From Streptococcus varani (GTDB taxonomy: Bacteria; Bacillota; Bacilli; Lactobacillales; Streptococcaceae), in NCBI RefSeq assembly GCF_001375655.1, contig NZ_CTEN01000004.1:186001-250000 (forward strand): a stretch of 64,000 nucleotides of DNA. Direction: 5' to 3'. The position numbers and the translations under genes are program-made. Of the stretch, positions 26,540 through 36,050 are shown in pieces. The notes under the pieces are model-generated. The model saw only the letters and a list, made by a program, of their open reading frames with translations. It ran no database searches and was not told the origin of the DNA. Every line of letters starts with the position of its first letter. Position 1 is the stretch's first letter.

Positions 26540-28266
26540 TAAGACTCCTTCCTAATTCTAATCTGAATCATGAAGCCACCATTTGGCGACTGACTCAGGG
26601 TCCAAGAAACCCTATCCTGAAACTGATGAAAAAGACGCAAATAGACATTTCGCAAACCAATTGAATTTCCCATTTCATCTGTAGATGGAGACGATTGGAA
26701 GCCTTCTTGAACAGTCGCGATACGCTCTAGACTAATCCCTTTCCCGTTATCCAATATTTGGAGCAGAATACTCTCTTTTTCATCCAATACTTTGATACTA
26801 AGTGCATTGTCATAGCGTGTGTAATCAATACCGTGTATGAAGTAGTTTTCCACTAAAGGTTGGATAATAAATTTGGGAATCTCAATATCATTTACTTGCG
26901 GATCAACATGAATATGATAAGCAAAACTATCTGGATAACGCATCTGGTAGAGGTAAATATATTTTTCACAGAAAGCTAATTCTTCTTTAAGAGTCGTCAC
27001 CTTATCCTGACTGATATTGTTACGAAGCAGTGATGCAAAGGCATAAATCACATCGGCCAATTCTTCCTGCTGACAACTGATAGCATACATTCGGATATAT
27101 TCCAGAGTATTGTATAAGAAATGTGGATTAATCTGAGATTGCAAAGCTCTCATTTGGGCATCTCTTTGTTCCACTTCTAATACATATATTTCATGAATAT
27201 AGGCATTGATATTGCCAATCATCTGGTTGATGGCTTCAGATATATTGTATAGTTCTAATTCCATATGCTGATTATCAATGGTCAGAGATAAATCTCCATC
27301 TGATACAGCCTCAATACTAGTCGTAATCTCAGAAACTTGTTGGATGTAATTGCGAAAAATCCGAAAGAGAGACTTGAGCAATAAAAGAGACAATAGCAAG
27401 GAAATGAGCCAGTAAATTAAGATGGTATAAATCGCTTGCTCCATCAAGTAGGATTTTTTTACTGCTACATAGGCGATTAAATCACCTGTCTGACTTGACT
27501 GAATCTTATAGTTTTTTTTGAGGTCTTCTAAGAGGGAGGCCTTGTCGGATCGGATTGATTCTTTCAAGGTCTTCTCTAAATTAGTATCGGCCCTATCACT
27601 TTGGTGGAAAAGTTCTCGTCCGTAATAGTCAAAAGCAAAAACATTTAAGCGATTTTCTTTCTCACCCTGCGATGGACTAGAGTAGCCAAAATGCAGATAC
27701 AAGATTCCTGTAATATCTCCAGACTCAGGATGTCGAATTAATCTAACTAAATAATTTCCCTTTAAATTCTCTGGTTTCCCTGTGAAAAAACGACCTGTCT
27801 TGATGTTTTCATCGGCATGTAAATAGGAGGGACTATCATTCAAGACAATGGTAACCCCACTTAAGCCTGGATACAGATCAAATAGTCTTCTAACTTGTTC
27901 TGAAAAGAGAAATGTATCCTTCCCCTGACTCCAATCATCTATAATACTAGAAAAATACTGATTGGGAGTTGACATCATATACTGGTATAGATTCGTGTAG
28001 TCCTCTCTTCTCCCCACCAGTTGATCCGATATTCGTAGGGCAATATAATTTTGAGATTGCAATTTGGCCAGAGTATCTTCTAATCTCATCTGAGTCTGTT
28101 GCTCAATGGCTTGTTGCGTGTTGTAAATCGAATAGGCACTCAATCCCGCTGCACTCAGACTAAACAAGGCAATAATGAAGATACTGTAAATCTTCATCAG
28201 TCGGTTAATCAAAAAGCCTCGCTTAAACTGTTCAACAAACATACGCTTTAGGAAATCTCTAGTCAT
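26539..28266 (-). CDS. YesM-type sensor histidine kinase
   Basis: I use ATG 28266, with GGAG 8 nt before it; an upstream in-frame ATG at 28278 has no such site. The product has a transmembrane helix at about 20-45, an extracytoplasmic sensor region, a second helix at about 285-305 and a HAMP-like region. The His-kinase motif is QINPHFLYNTLEYIRM (phospho-His about 385). The ATPase domain includes IIQPLVENYFIHGI and ILDNGKGI. It pairs with the AraC-type regulator. HK07 of pneumococcus is the probable counterpart. Confidence 0.88.
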   Translation of the reverse strand: MTRDFLKRMFVEQFKRGFLINRLMKIYSIFIIALFSLSAAGLSAYSIYNTQQAIEQQTQMRLEDTLAKLQSQNYIALRISDQLVGRREDYTNLYQYMMSTPNQYFSSIIDDWSQGKDTFLFSEQVRRLFDLYPGLSGVTIVLNDSPSYLHADENIKTGRFFTGKPENLKGNYLVRLIRHPESGDITGILYLHFGYSSPSQGEKENRLNVFAFDYYGRELFHQSDRADTNLEKTLKESIRSDKASLLEDLKKNYKIQSSQTGDLIAYVAVKKSYLMEQAIYTILIYWLISLLLSLLLLKSLFRIFRNYIQQVSEITTSIEAVSDGDLSLTIDNQHMELELYNISEAINQMIGNINAYIHEIYVLEVEQRDAQMRALQSQINPHFLYNTLEYIRMYAISCQQEELADVIYAFASLLRNNISQDKVTTLKEELAFCEKYIYLYQMRYPDSFAYHIHVDPQVNDIEIPKFIIQPLVENYFIHGIDYTRYDNALSIKVLDEKESILLQILDNGKGISLERIATVQEGFQSSPSTDEMGNSIGLRNVYLRLFHQFQDRVSWTLSQSPNGGFMIQIRIRKES

Positions 28267-28861
28267 TGATTGCTCCATCTACTAGGTCTCGGTTGGGTTT
28301 GGTTACTCTATCCAATAAAAATACCAAGGCTCCAAAACTTAAGAACAAATATAAGCCCTTATATTGCCAAGTCACAAAAAAGACACCTAATAAAACGCTA
28401 ACCGTTAATAAAAATTGTTTGAAACTTAAAAAAATACTCATAAAAGCCAATTTAGCATTATCTATCAGAGTAATGTCATAAGTCGCCGCATAAAAACTCA
28501 TGTAAAACCAAAGAAAAATAATCCAAAGCATGACGAGCATAATGACAAAGGAAAGAACAAGCCATAAAATAGACTGAAATTGCAAGGCCAAATGCAAATT
28601 GATTCCCAAGGCCCCAAAGACCAGAGCACAAGAAAGAAAACGGATATTTGCGTCCATGAAGTTGCTTTTCCAAAGTTCAAAAGCACGCGCTAGAGAATAG
28701 TGCTTTTCTTCTTGATTGGTTTCCAAACTAAGTGCAACAATGGTTTGCCAGGCGGGTCCAAAACCTAATAGTAGTGCACCACAGATAGTGAATAAATGAA
28801 AAATCAAGGTCAACTGAATCATCTTCCACATGGCAAAACAAGTTTTTTCAACTCCTGACAT
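28259..28861 (-). CDS. YesL/DUF624 membrane protein
   Basis: The 200-aa protein has about five hydrophobic helices. Its FHLFTICGALLLGFGPAWQT region matches the YesL/DUF624 family (the G-x-x-P motif after helix 1). Such proteins usually neighbour YesMN two-component systems and oligosaccharide ABC importers, as here, and may modulate the kinase; that role is inferred. It is the first gene of the operon with the kinase, regulator and GH2 enzyme. Confidence 0.85.
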   Translation of the reverse strand: MSGVEKTCFAMWKMIQLTLIFHLFTICGALLLGFGPAWQTIVALSLETNQEEKHYSLARAFELWKSNFMDANIRFLSCALVFGALGINLHLALQFQSILWLVLSFVIMLVMLWIIFLWFYMSFYAATYDITLIDNAKLAFMSIFLSFKQFLLTVSVLLGVFFVTWQYKGLYLFLSFGALVFLLDRVTKPNRDLVDGAIND

Positions 28862-28936
28862 TAAAACTATTCCCTCTTATCTTATTTTTGGACTTCTAAC
28901 TTCATCCATAGATTGATTTTTACCCTTTAAAATACT

Positions 28937-28945
28937 ACTATACCA
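28937..28945 (-). promoter_or_regulatory. Extended -10 promoter of the DUF624-HK-RR-GH2 operon
   Basis: The minus strand reads TGGTATAGT about 75 nt before the DUF624 ATG. The -35 region (TTCATA) overlaps the cre-like site at 28961-28975. Confidence 0.6.
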
Positions 28946-28960
28946 CAATTAAAATCATTT

Positions 28961-28975
28961 ATGAAATCGCTATTT
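28961..28975 (+). promoter_or_regulatory. Candidate CcpA site (cre)
   Basis: ATGAAATCGCTATTT fits the cre pattern WTGNAANCGNWNNCW with one mismatch. It overlaps the -35 region of the operon promoter, a position that allows repression on glucose. Confidence 0.5.
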
Positions 28976-28977
28976 TA

Positions 28978-29018
28978 GATTAAAAAAGTCTGAGGCAGCC
29001 AACTGCCTCAGACTACTT
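28978..29018 (-). terminator. Terminator after the oligosaccharide-binding protein gene
   Basis: On the minus strand a stem of 12 bp (AGTCTGAGGCAG with its complement around TTGG) is followed by TTTTTTAA. It separates the importer operon from the downstream DUF624 operon. Confidence 0.9.
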
Positions 29019-29096
29019 TCTACCTGTATCTATCAATTGATTTTAAGAATCAGATTTATCTTTGGCGACTCCAAATCTGAGACAGATAGCATTTTG

Positions 29097-30542
29097 CTAT
29101 TTTTTATTAGCAACAAATTCATCCAATTGCATTTGAACTTCTTTTTGAACTTTATCCCAGCCAGCATCTTTCAAATCTGAAATTAATTTCGGAAGAGCTT
29201 CATCAGGATCTACAGTACCTGTATTAATACTTGCTTTATAACGGTTCATGACATTTGCAATGTTTGACAATTCTGTTTTAATTTCTTTCGTTTCTACAGT
29301 GAAACCGAGGATTGGAGATTCTTTTGATTCTTCAATAGATTTATCACGCGCTGCAATCATCTCATCTGTGATGGATTCTTGGGTGTAAAGAATTTTATTA
29401 TTCCCAGTGTTCCAAGCACTCATATGCATCTTAGGTTGGTAACCATCTAAAAATTTGATTTTGGTATCGCCAACTTTTTCCCATGCTTCGCCTTCAACAC
29501 CATAAACAAGACCATTCAGAAGCTCTGGATCTGTATTCAAGAGCGCAAGAACTTCAACAGCTTTTTCTTTGTTTTTTGAGCTATTGGATACTACAAAGTT
29601 TGCCATTTGCACTTGTGAAGTTGTTTTTAGAGGTTTTGTCAATGGACGAGAAACAATTTCTTTGCCAGCTGCATTTGTCAAAATGGTATCGCCGTAGTCC
29701 ATAGGACCTTGGGTTTCTTCACGCATGAACCAAGTATTCCCATCTAATGGGTAGCCTTCAGTATTGGTTGCTGCATCTGATGGAATCAGCCCTTTTTGAT
29801 ACCATTTGTGCATCAGACGAAGATTTTCTTTGAAGGTTTCATCTTCGTACTGGTTAATAATAGTTGGTTTTCCTTCCTCAATTTTCACTGCAAAAGGTTG
29901 ATTCTTTGTCAATGGATAATCGTAATCACCAGACATGCTAAATACTTGGCCAATGCCAAAGGCTGCTGTATTTGGTTCTTTCTCGTGAAATTCTGTCAAA
30001 ACTTTTTCAGCATCGGCATAAGAACTAATCCCTGAAATATCCAATCCATACTTTTTAACCAAGTCCATATTGAAGGAGAGCATCTGTTGGGCATAAACAT
30101 TCGCATCTACCGGGAAAGCATAAAGTTTTCCATTGATGGTATTCCCCTTGATGTAGGCTGGGTTCAAGTTATCATAGGTTTCTTTAGCATATTTCGGCAT
30201 CAATTCTGTTAAATCTGCAAAAGCACCTTTTTGTGAATTGACAACATAATTATTGGCAAAGGCAATATCATAATTTTCACCAGATGCGATAATGGTACTC
30301 ATCTTATCATCCCAATCTCCCCAACCAATGTATTGAAGATCAAGGGTTGCTCCCGTTTTTTCTTTGATGCGAGCATTGGCAATCTCCATCAACTTATCAA
30401 AGTTATCTGGTTTTTCCCCAACTTGGTACATCAACAACTTGACATCTTCTCCTTCAGAAGATGACTTGCTTCCACATGCTGCCAAGCTAACAAGCGCTAA
30501 GCTAGCTCCGGCGAAGCATAAGTATTTTTGCCACTTTTTCAT
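29097..30542 (-). CDS. Oligosaccharide-binding lipoprotein of an ABC importer (NgtS-like)
   Basis: The 481-aa protein has a lipoprotein signal peptide ending in the lipobox LAAC (Cys about 23), a Ser/Gly linker and a family-1-type extracellular solute-binding fold. TM helices are absent elsewhere. It is third in an operon after two permeases; no ATPase is encoded here, so a shared MsmK-like ATPase is expected. Context of mannosidases and hexosaminidase suggests N-glycan import, like pneumococcal NgtS. Substrate is inferred. Confidence 0.87.
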   Translation of the reverse strand: MKKWQKYLCFAGASLALVSLAACGSKSSSEGEDVKLLMYQVGEKPDNFDKLMEIANARIKEKTGATLDLQYIGWGDWDDKMSTIIASGENYDIAFANNYVVNSQKGAFADLTELMPKYAKETYDNLNPAYIKGNTINGKLYAFPVDANVYAQQMLSFNMDLVKKYGLDISGISSYADAEKVLTEFHEKEPNTAAFGIGQVFSMSGDYDYPLTKNQPFAVKIEEGKPTIINQYEDETFKENLRLMHKWYQKGLIPSDAATNTEGYPLDGNTWFMREETQGPMDYGDTILTNAAGKEIVSRPLTKPLKTTSQVQMANFVVSNSSKNKEKAVEVLALLNTDPELLNGLVYGVEGEAWEKVGDTKIKFLDGYQPKMHMSAWNTGNNKILYTQESITDEMIAARDKSIEESKESPILGFTVETKEIKTELSNIANVMNRYKASINTGTVDPDEALPKLISDLKDAGWDKVQKEVQMQLDEFVANKK

Positions 30543-30626
30543 AAGTGTAGCCTCCTATATTTTTTTCTTTTTAATTAAAGACATATTAATGAAGCATCGT
30601 CTACTTAGTTTATACGAGACGAAAAT

Positions 30627-31550
30627 TTATTCCTTGACCCCACCAATCGTTAATCCGCCAACGAAATATTTTTGGAAAAATGGATAGGTTAAGGCAATTG
30701 GTAGTGTCGCAATAACGACAATGGCCATGCGAACAGATTCTCTTGGTAGAGAAGCCAAACTATCTGACATTTGAGCGCTCATACCCGCATTTTGGGCTAA
30801 GGCCTGAATATTGCTCTGAATCTTCATCAGCAAGTATTGCATAGGATAGAGATTCTCACTCTGTACGTAGAGTAAAGCATTGAACCAATCATTCCAATAG
30901 GTAAGGGCTGAAAAGAGACTGATTGTTGCAATACCTGGAACAGCCAAGGGAAGCACGATTTTCATAAAAATCATAAACTCACTTGCCCCATCCATTCGAG
31001 CTGACTCAATAATACTATCTGGAACCGTCTTCTTAAAGAAAGTCCGCATTACTAAAATCCCAAATGGTCCCAAAGCCATGGGCAAAATCAAGGCCCAAAC
31101 CGTGTCCTTTAATTGCAGTAAATTGCTGACTACTAGGTAATTAGCTACCATACCTGGTGCAAACAACATAGTAATGAGAGCATAGACCGTAAAGAAACGT
31201 CTATAGGGAAAATACGGTCTAGAGATTGCATAAGCATATGTCGAGGTCATGGTGGTGTTAATAAAGGTTCCCAATAAAGTGATAAAGACAGATACTCCAA
31301 AAGAACGAAAAATCTTTTGAGCCATCACACCTTGAAATATATACTCATAAGCTTGATTAGACCATAATTTCGGGAAAAAACTGTATCCATGATTGACGAG
31401 ATAGTTTTCGTCTGTAAGAGAAATGATAATAACAAATATGAAAGGAATGACACAAGATATAGAAAAGAGAGCAATCAGAATATTAAAGATAGCATTGGTC
31501 TTTTTGTCAAAGGTTCTGACGTTTATTTTTCCAACTTTTTTCTTTTTCAT
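30627..31550 (-). CDS. ABC importer permease (NgtP2/LplC-like)
   Basis: The 307-aa protein has six predicted transmembrane helices and the permease EAA-type loop ESARMDGASEFMIFMKIVLPLAVPG (key residues E-x-A-x-x-D-G-A ... I-x-L-P, about 185-210). It is the MalG/LplC type. It is the second gene of the permease-permease-binding protein operon, starting 9 bp after the first permease gene. Confidence 0.9.
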   Translation of the reverse strand: MKKKKVGKINVRTFDKKTNAIFNILIALFSISCVIPFIFVIIISLTDENYLVNHGYSFFPKLWSNQAYEYIFQGVMAQKIFRSFGVSVFITLLGTFINTTMTSTYAYAISRPYFPYRRFFTVYALITMLFAPGMVANYLVVSNLLQLKDTVWALILPMALGPFGILVMRTFFKKTVPDSIIESARMDGASEFMIFMKIVLPLAVPGIATISLFSALTYWNDWFNALLYVQSENLYPMQYLLMKIQSNIQALAQNAGMSAQMSDSLASLPRESVRMAIVVIATLPIALTYPFFQKYFVGGLTIGGVKE

Positions 31551-31559
31551 CTTCCCCTC

Positions 31560-32510
31560 CTAAAAAAGTGCTGCATCTGGATCCATCCGACGTACAATTG
31601 CATTTGTCAGTAAGAGGATACAGGTTCCTACCACAGATTGATAAAGACTGGCTGCTGATGCCATCCCAATATCGCCTGTAGCTGTCAAAGAATTATAGAC
31701 ATAGGTATCCAATACACTGGTTACCTCATAGAGAGAACCAGAGTTTTTAGGAAGGACATAAAAGAGTCCAAAGTCTGATTTGAAGATATTTCCTATGTTG
31801 ATAATCAATAAAATAGACATCATGGGTAAGAGCTGTGGAATGGTAATATTTTTTATCTGCTGCCACTTGCTAGCCCCATCCACCATTGCTGCCTCATAGT
31901 AAGTATCTGAGATCCCTTTGACAGAAGCATAGTAAATAATACTATTGTAGCCTAATCCCTTCCAAATACTCATAAAAAGTAATATCAATGGCCACCAAGT
32001 AGGGTTTGAATACCATTTGATAGGCTCTGCACCATTTCCAATCAAAAGCTGATTAATAACACCTTTATCAGTATTTAAAAAGGCCGACAAAAAGTATTCA
32101 ATTACTACCCATGACAGGAAGTAGGGTAAGAGGGACATGGTATGGTAGACCTTAACAGTTTTCTTGTTACGAAGCTCACTCATGATGATAGCAAAAGCAA
32201 TAGCAAAGAAAACATTAAAAAGTAGGAAAATCAAATTATAAGCAATGGTATTTCGTGTGATTAACCAGGCATCCTTGGAGGCAAAGAGATATTTAAAGTT
32301 ATCGAGACCAACCCAGGCACTCTCTTTCAAACTTTCTAAAAATCCACCGGCGGAATAATGAAAGTCTTTGAAGGCAACTACATTGGCTAATACTGGAATA
32401 TAGAAGAAAAAGATAAACCAGACAAACCCTGGCAATACCATCAGTAGCAAAGCCCTATATTTCACTAGGTTTCTCCAAAAGGAATTCTTTTTCTTGGTCT
32501 TATAAGACAT
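31560..32510 (-). CDS. ABC importer permease (NgtP1/LplB-like)
   Basis: The 316-aa protein has six transmembrane helices and the EAA loop YEAAMVDGASKWQQIKNITI with the following PQLLP. It has the LplB/UgpA-type N-terminus with a short basic cytoplasmic tail. It is the first gene of the importer operon. Its promoter region carries three 21-bp-spaced direct repeats and a divergent promoter for the ROK-GH92 operon. Confidence 0.9.
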   Translation of the reverse strand: MSYKTKKKNSFWRNLVKYRALLLMVLPGFVWFIFFFYIPVLANVVAFKDFHYSAGGFLESLKESAWVGLDNFKYLFASKDAWLITRNTIAYNLIFLLFNVFFAIAFAIIMSELRNKKTVKVYHTMSLLPYFLSWVVIEYFLSAFLNTDKGVINQLLIGNGAEPIKWYSNPTWWPLILLFMSIWKGLGYNSIIYYASVKGISDTYYEAAMVDGASKWQQIKNITIPQLLPMMSILLIINIGNIFKSDFGLFYVLPKNSGSLYEVTSVLDTYVYNSLTATGDIGMASAASLYQSVVGTCILLLTNAIVRRMDPDAALF

Positions 32511-32552
32511 TTCCCAAAACCTCCTCTTGTTTTATCAGTGTTTGATGGTTTT

Positions 32553-32581
32553 AGTATATCAGTCTTAGGGATAGGGAACAA
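32553..32581 (-). promoter_or_regulatory. Promoter of the oligosaccharide importer operon
   Basis: The -10 TATACT (32553-32558) and a poor -35 TTGTTC (32576-32581) are spaced 17 bp on the minus strand. The weak -35 next to activator-like repeats suggests activator dependence. Confidence 0.7.
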
Positions 32582-32583
32582 TC

Positions 32584-32638
32584 AACAAATTATAGGTCTA
32601 ATAAAACAAATTATAGGTATCGTTGTACAAAGTATAGA
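32584..32638 (-). promoter_or_regulatory. Three 21-bp-phased direct repeats, probable response-regulator operator
   Basis: On the minus strand CCTATAATTTGTT occurs at 32584-32596 and again at 32605-32617. A 10-of-13 match, TCTATACTTTGTA, lies at 32626-32638. The period is exactly 21 bp (two helical turns) and the nearest copy ends 2 bp from the -35. This geometry is that of a class II AraC-family activator. The encoded YesN-type regulator is the natural candidate; no other copy of the repeat was seen in the locus. Confidence 0.7.
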
Positions 32639-32646
32639 AATGAGAA

Positions 32647-32660
32647 AGAAAGCCTTTTCA
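32647..32660 (-). promoter_or_regulatory. Candidate CcpA site (cre) between the divergent operons
   Basis: The minus strand reads TGAAAAGGCTTTCT, a 12-of-14 match to TGAAANCGNTTTCA. It overlaps the -35 of the ROK promoter and lies upstream of the importer repeats, so it could repress the ROK-GH92 operon. Confidence 0.45.
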
Positions 32661-32683
32661 TATCTTGGTTTTTTTGGCATACT
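32655..32683 (+). promoter_or_regulatory. Promoter of the ROK-GH92 operon
   Basis: TTTTCA (32655-32660), a 17-bp spacer and an extended -10 TGGCATACT (-10 hexamer 32678-32683). It is about 40 nt before the ROK ATG, which has AAAGGAG upstream. Confidence 0.55.
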
Positions 32684-32725
32684 ATGGTTAAGAAATTTAC
32701 AAATAAATGACAAAGGAGTTTTTCT

Positions 32726-33613
32726 ATGAAACTTTTATGTATTGATATTGGTGGTAGTTCCATCAAGTTTGCCATTTGTAAAGATGGTCAACTCAGTCAA
32801 CAATCCAATCTGCCTACCCCTGATAACTTGGATGACTTCTATAGAATTTTAGAAGAACAAGTTGCTTACTATGAACCTGCTCATTTCAAAGGTATTGGCA
32901 TCAGCTCACCTGGTGCTGTTAATAAACAAACCGGCATCATTGAAGGTGCTAGCGCCCTACCTTATATCCACAACTTTCCCATTCAAGCCGAGCTCGAAAA
33001 AAAACTGGGATATCCTATCTCTATAGAAAACGATGCGAACTGTGCTGCTTTGGCCGAGTCAGCTTTGGGAGCCGGAAAAAAAGCCAGCAGTCTCGTCCTT
33101 CTGGCCTTGGGAACAGGAGTCGGTGGCAGCCTCGTTATTGACGGGAAAATTTACCATGGCGCTCATCTTTTTGGTGGTGAATTTGGCTTTATGATTATGA
33201 ATAGTGATTATCAAATTTTTAGTCAATTAGGCACTGTAGTCAATATGGCCAGTCGCTATAACCATAAACAGCCAACTGGCAAAAAATATTCTGGCAAAGA
33301 AGTCTTAGATTTAGCTGATCAAGGAGACTCTCTAGCTCAGGAGGAAAAACAAGTCTTCCTCCAAAATCTGGCCATTGGGATCTTTAATATCCAGCATGCC
33401 TTTGACCCTGAAATGATCTTGATTGGCGGAGGAGTCTCCCAGGCCGATTTTCTCTTGACAGCCGTTGAAGCTGAGTTGGATAAACTTTATGAAGCGGTTC
33501 AAATTTCTAATCTTAGACCTAAATTAGCTATTTGTCAATTTAAAAACGAGGCCAATCTATTAGGTGCTTACATTGACTTCTTACAAGGGTCATCAGGAGA
33601 AGATCATGGATAG
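32726..33613 (+). CDS. ROK-family sugar kinase
   Basis: The 295-aa protein has the phosphate loop DIGGSSIKFAI (about 6-16), the catalytic ENDANCAALAES (about 97-108), ALGTGVGGS and GGGVS. The zinc-binding C-x-C-G-x-x-G-C cluster of many ROK proteins is absent. There is no DNA-binding domain, so it is a kinase rather than a NagC/Mlc-type repressor. By context it may phosphorylate mannose or N-acetylglucosamine released in the cytosol; pneumococcal loci for N-glycan use also hold a ROK gene. It overlaps GH92 by 8 bp. Confidence 0.88.
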   Translation: MKLLCIDIGGSSIKFAICKDGQLSQQSNLPTPDNLDDFYRILEEQVAYYEPAHFKGIGISSPGAVNKQTGIIEGASALPYIHNFPIQAELEKKLGYPISIENDANCAALAESALGAGKKASSLVLLALGTGVGGSLVIDGKIYHGAHLFGGEFGFMIMNSDYQIFSQLGTVVNMASRYNHKQPTGKKYSGKEVLDLADQGDSLAQEEKQVFLQNLAIGIFNIQHAFDPEMILIGGGVSQADFLLTAVEAELDKLYEAVQISNLRPKLAICQFKNEANLLGAYIDFLQGSSGEDHG

Positions 33614-35780
33614 ATTGGACTTTATCGATACTCGATTTGGAACAGCTAACCAATACCACTTCTCTCAAGGCAACTGTCTCCCTCTAACAGGGGTCCCCTT
33701 TGGGATGAACTATCTCAGTGTCGAGACCAGTCAGAGCAGAGGTTCCTGGTGGTTTCATCCCGATGACCCTACCTTTGCAGGAATTCGCCTAACCCACCAA
33801 CCTAGCCCATGGGTGGGAGATTTTTCCACCTTTAGCCTTTTGCCAGTCTCAGGACCGGTTACCAAGGGGGATGTTTTCCATAACACCAGTTCTTACCGAC
33901 CAAGTGAGGCCCGCTTTCAACCTCACCTCATAGAAGTCTTTAGCCAGCGACACCGAATTTTGACCAAGGTCACGGCTTCCATCTACACTTTTTCCTGTCA
34001 TATATGCTTTGAAAATGGTAGCGCTGGGCTCATTATTCATAATCCCGGTCAGGCAGTCTGGCAATTTTCAGCTGATGGCAAGACTGCTGTGGGTCAAGTT
34101 CAGAATGTTTCAGAGTGTCAGGATAAAGATCTCACGCTCTTTGTCCATCTAGAATTTAGCCAACCTGTCCAGCAAAAATTGATGGGAGAAGCTTTAGAAA
34201 ACAAGTCTCTAGATGATCAAACCAAGACTTCTTTTACCTATTTTCAGTTTGGCGATGACGTTAAGGACTTAGAAATCATGGCTTCCACTTCCTTTATAAG
34301 CTCCCAGCAGGCTTTGCTCAACTGGCAAAGGGAATTTCCAAAAACTTTTGAAGAAAGCTTAGCCAAGAGTCGTCAGTCCTGGAATACTTATCTCAACCGT
34401 ATCCAAGTTGAAGACAAGGATTTTCAAAAGAGCAAAAACTTCTACCAACACTTTTATCGGGCCCTTCTTTTCCCACAAAGATGGTATGAACTAGATGAGA
34501 ATCAAGAGCCCATTCATTACAATACGAGGAGTCGTCAAGTTGTCTCAGGAAAATACTATACCAACAACGGTTTCTGGGATACCTACAAATCAGTCTATCC
34601 CCTTCTCTCCCTGATAGCTCCAGAAGTTTATGGAGATATTCTAGAAGGACTCTTGTCGGCCTATCAGGATACGGGATTTCTTCCCAAGTGGTTATCTCCT
34701 GATGAAAGAGGGATGATGCCCGGAACACTAGTAGATGCCATCATTGCAGACGCTGCTGTCAAGAAAATCCGACCTGATTTGATGCCTGCCTTTCTAGAGG
34801 CCATGATAAAAACTGCTGATACAGAAAGTTCAGATAACAAGTACGGCCGTCAAGGCAGTCAGGTCTACCAAAAATTAGGCTACATTCCCAACCATTTCCA
34901 CGAGAGTGTCAACCAAACCCAAGATTATGCCTACAGCGATTTCTGTATCAGTCAGGTAGCTACAACTCTTGGGCTAGAAGACACTGCATCATGCTATCAA
35001 CATCGTTCCCTCAACTACCGTAATCTCGTTGACACCAATTCTGCTTTCTTGAGAAGCAAGGATGAAATGGGGCAGTTTCGAGCTGACTTTGATCCAATGA
35101 GCTGGGGGCAAGACTATACAGAAGGCTCCGCTTACCAGAATAGCTTGGCCTTCTATCACGATATTCTCGGTTACGTCCGCTTGATTGGTGGCAGGGAAGT
35201 ATTTGCCCAACACTTGGAAGAGCTTTGCAATCAAGAACCTCGCTTCACTGTTGGAGGCTACGGTTTTGAGATCCATGAAATGAGTGAAATGGCCGCTCTA
35301 GACTTTGGCCAAATTGCCATCTCAAATCAACCTAGTTTCCACTTACCTTATCTCTATCACTATATAGGACAACCACATTGGAGCCAGTTGATTCTCAAAA
35401 ACCTTATCAGTCATGCCTTTACCAATCAGGCTTACCCAGGAGATGAGGATAATGGTAGCATGAGCTCCTGGTTCATTCTCAACAGCCTAGGCATTTATCC
35501 CGTTACCCCAGGAAGTGGCCAATACCTGATTGGCATTCCAAATTTAGATCGGGCACAGATTCAACTTCCCGAAGGAAAGTCTATACAGATAAACTGTAAA
35601 GGAAATCTTCCCCAATACCAGTTTGTCAAAGAAGTTCACTTCAATAAAAAGCCTTACAGTAAGCTATACCTTCATCATGAAGATCTAATCAAAGGATGCC
35701 AACTAGATTTTCAGCTAGGACTAGTCCCTCCTCTGAAAACTTATTCTCAAAAAGACCTGCCTTATTCTCTGACCAGCTGA
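33606..35780 (+). CDS. GH92 alpha-mannosidase
   Basis: I chose ATG 33606 (AGGAGA 6 nt upstream); the longer ORF from 33564 lacks this. The 724-aa protein opens FIDTRFGTANQYHFSQGNC and VPFGMNYLSV. It has NNGFWDTYKSVYPLL, NHFHESVNQTQDYAYSDF and the calcium/catalytic-region motif GDEDNGSMSSWFILNSLGIYP (key residues D-E-D-N-G-x-M-S-x-W). These are GH92 hallmarks, exo-alpha-1,2-mannosidases being best known. No signal peptide is seen, so trimming should occur after import. Confidence 0.92.
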   Translation: MDRLDFIDTRFGTANQYHFSQGNCLPLTGVPFGMNYLSVETSQSRGSWWFHPDDPTFAGIRLTHQPSPWVGDFSTFSLLPVSGPVTKGDVFHNTSSYRPSEARFQPHLIEVFSQRHRILTKVTASIYTFSCHICFENGSAGLIIHNPGQAVWQFSADGKTAVGQVQNVSECQDKDLTLFVHLEFSQPVQQKLMGEALENKSLDDQTKTSFTYFQFGDDVKDLEIMASTSFISSQQALLNWQREFPKTFEESLAKSRQSWNTYLNRIQVEDKDFQKSKNFYQHFYRALLFPQRWYELDENQEPIHYNTRSRQVVSGKYYTNNGFWDTYKSVYPLLSLIAPEVYGDILEGLLSAYQDTGFLPKWLSPDERGMMPGTLVDAIIADAAVKKIRPDLMPAFLEAMIKTADTESSDNKYGRQGSQVYQKLGYIPNHFHESVNQTQDYAYSDFCISQVATTLGLEDTASCYQHRSLNYRNLVDTNSAFLRSKDEMGQFRADFDPMSWGQDYTEGSAYQNSLAFYHDILGYVRLIGGREVFAQHLEELCNQEPRFTVGGYGFEIHEMSEMAALDFGQIAISNQPSFHLPYLYHYIGQPHWSQLILKNLISHAFTNQAYPGDEDNGSMSSWFILNSLGIYPVTPGSGQYLIGIPNLDRAQIQLPEGKSIQINCKGNLPQYQFVKEVHFNKKPYSKLYLHHEDLIKGCQLDFQLGLVPPLKTYSQKDLPYSLTS

Positions 35781-35805
35781 GGCTATTTCTCTTATTACCT
35801 ATAAA

Positions 35806-35845
35806 ACCCCAGTTAGCCATAAAACTAACTGGGGTATGTTTTTAT
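35806..35845. terminator. Terminator between convergent GH92 and GH84 genes
   Basis: CCCCAGTTAG (35807-35816) pairs with CTAACTGGGG (35825-35834), followed by a T-rich stretch on the plus strand; the stem can serve both directions. Confidence 0.85.
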
Positions 35846-36050
35846 AAAAATTATAGTCATTTGAATGTATGTTTGATACGTCGTCATTTTCTACTTGCCC
35901 TACTCTAGTACAACCTGCGTCTTAATTCCTAATCCAAAAGTTAATTCATTCGACTATATGTTTCTCAATTCAGACTTCAGGGATCGAAAGAAAATCCCTG
36001 AAATACCTCTACGTATCCAATCACTCTTTATTTCTTATTTGGATAGTCCT

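Noticed and set aside
33564-33605. Upstream extension of GH92
   Set aside because: It overlaps the ROK gene deeply and lacks a ribosome binding site; AGGAGA fits ATG 33606.
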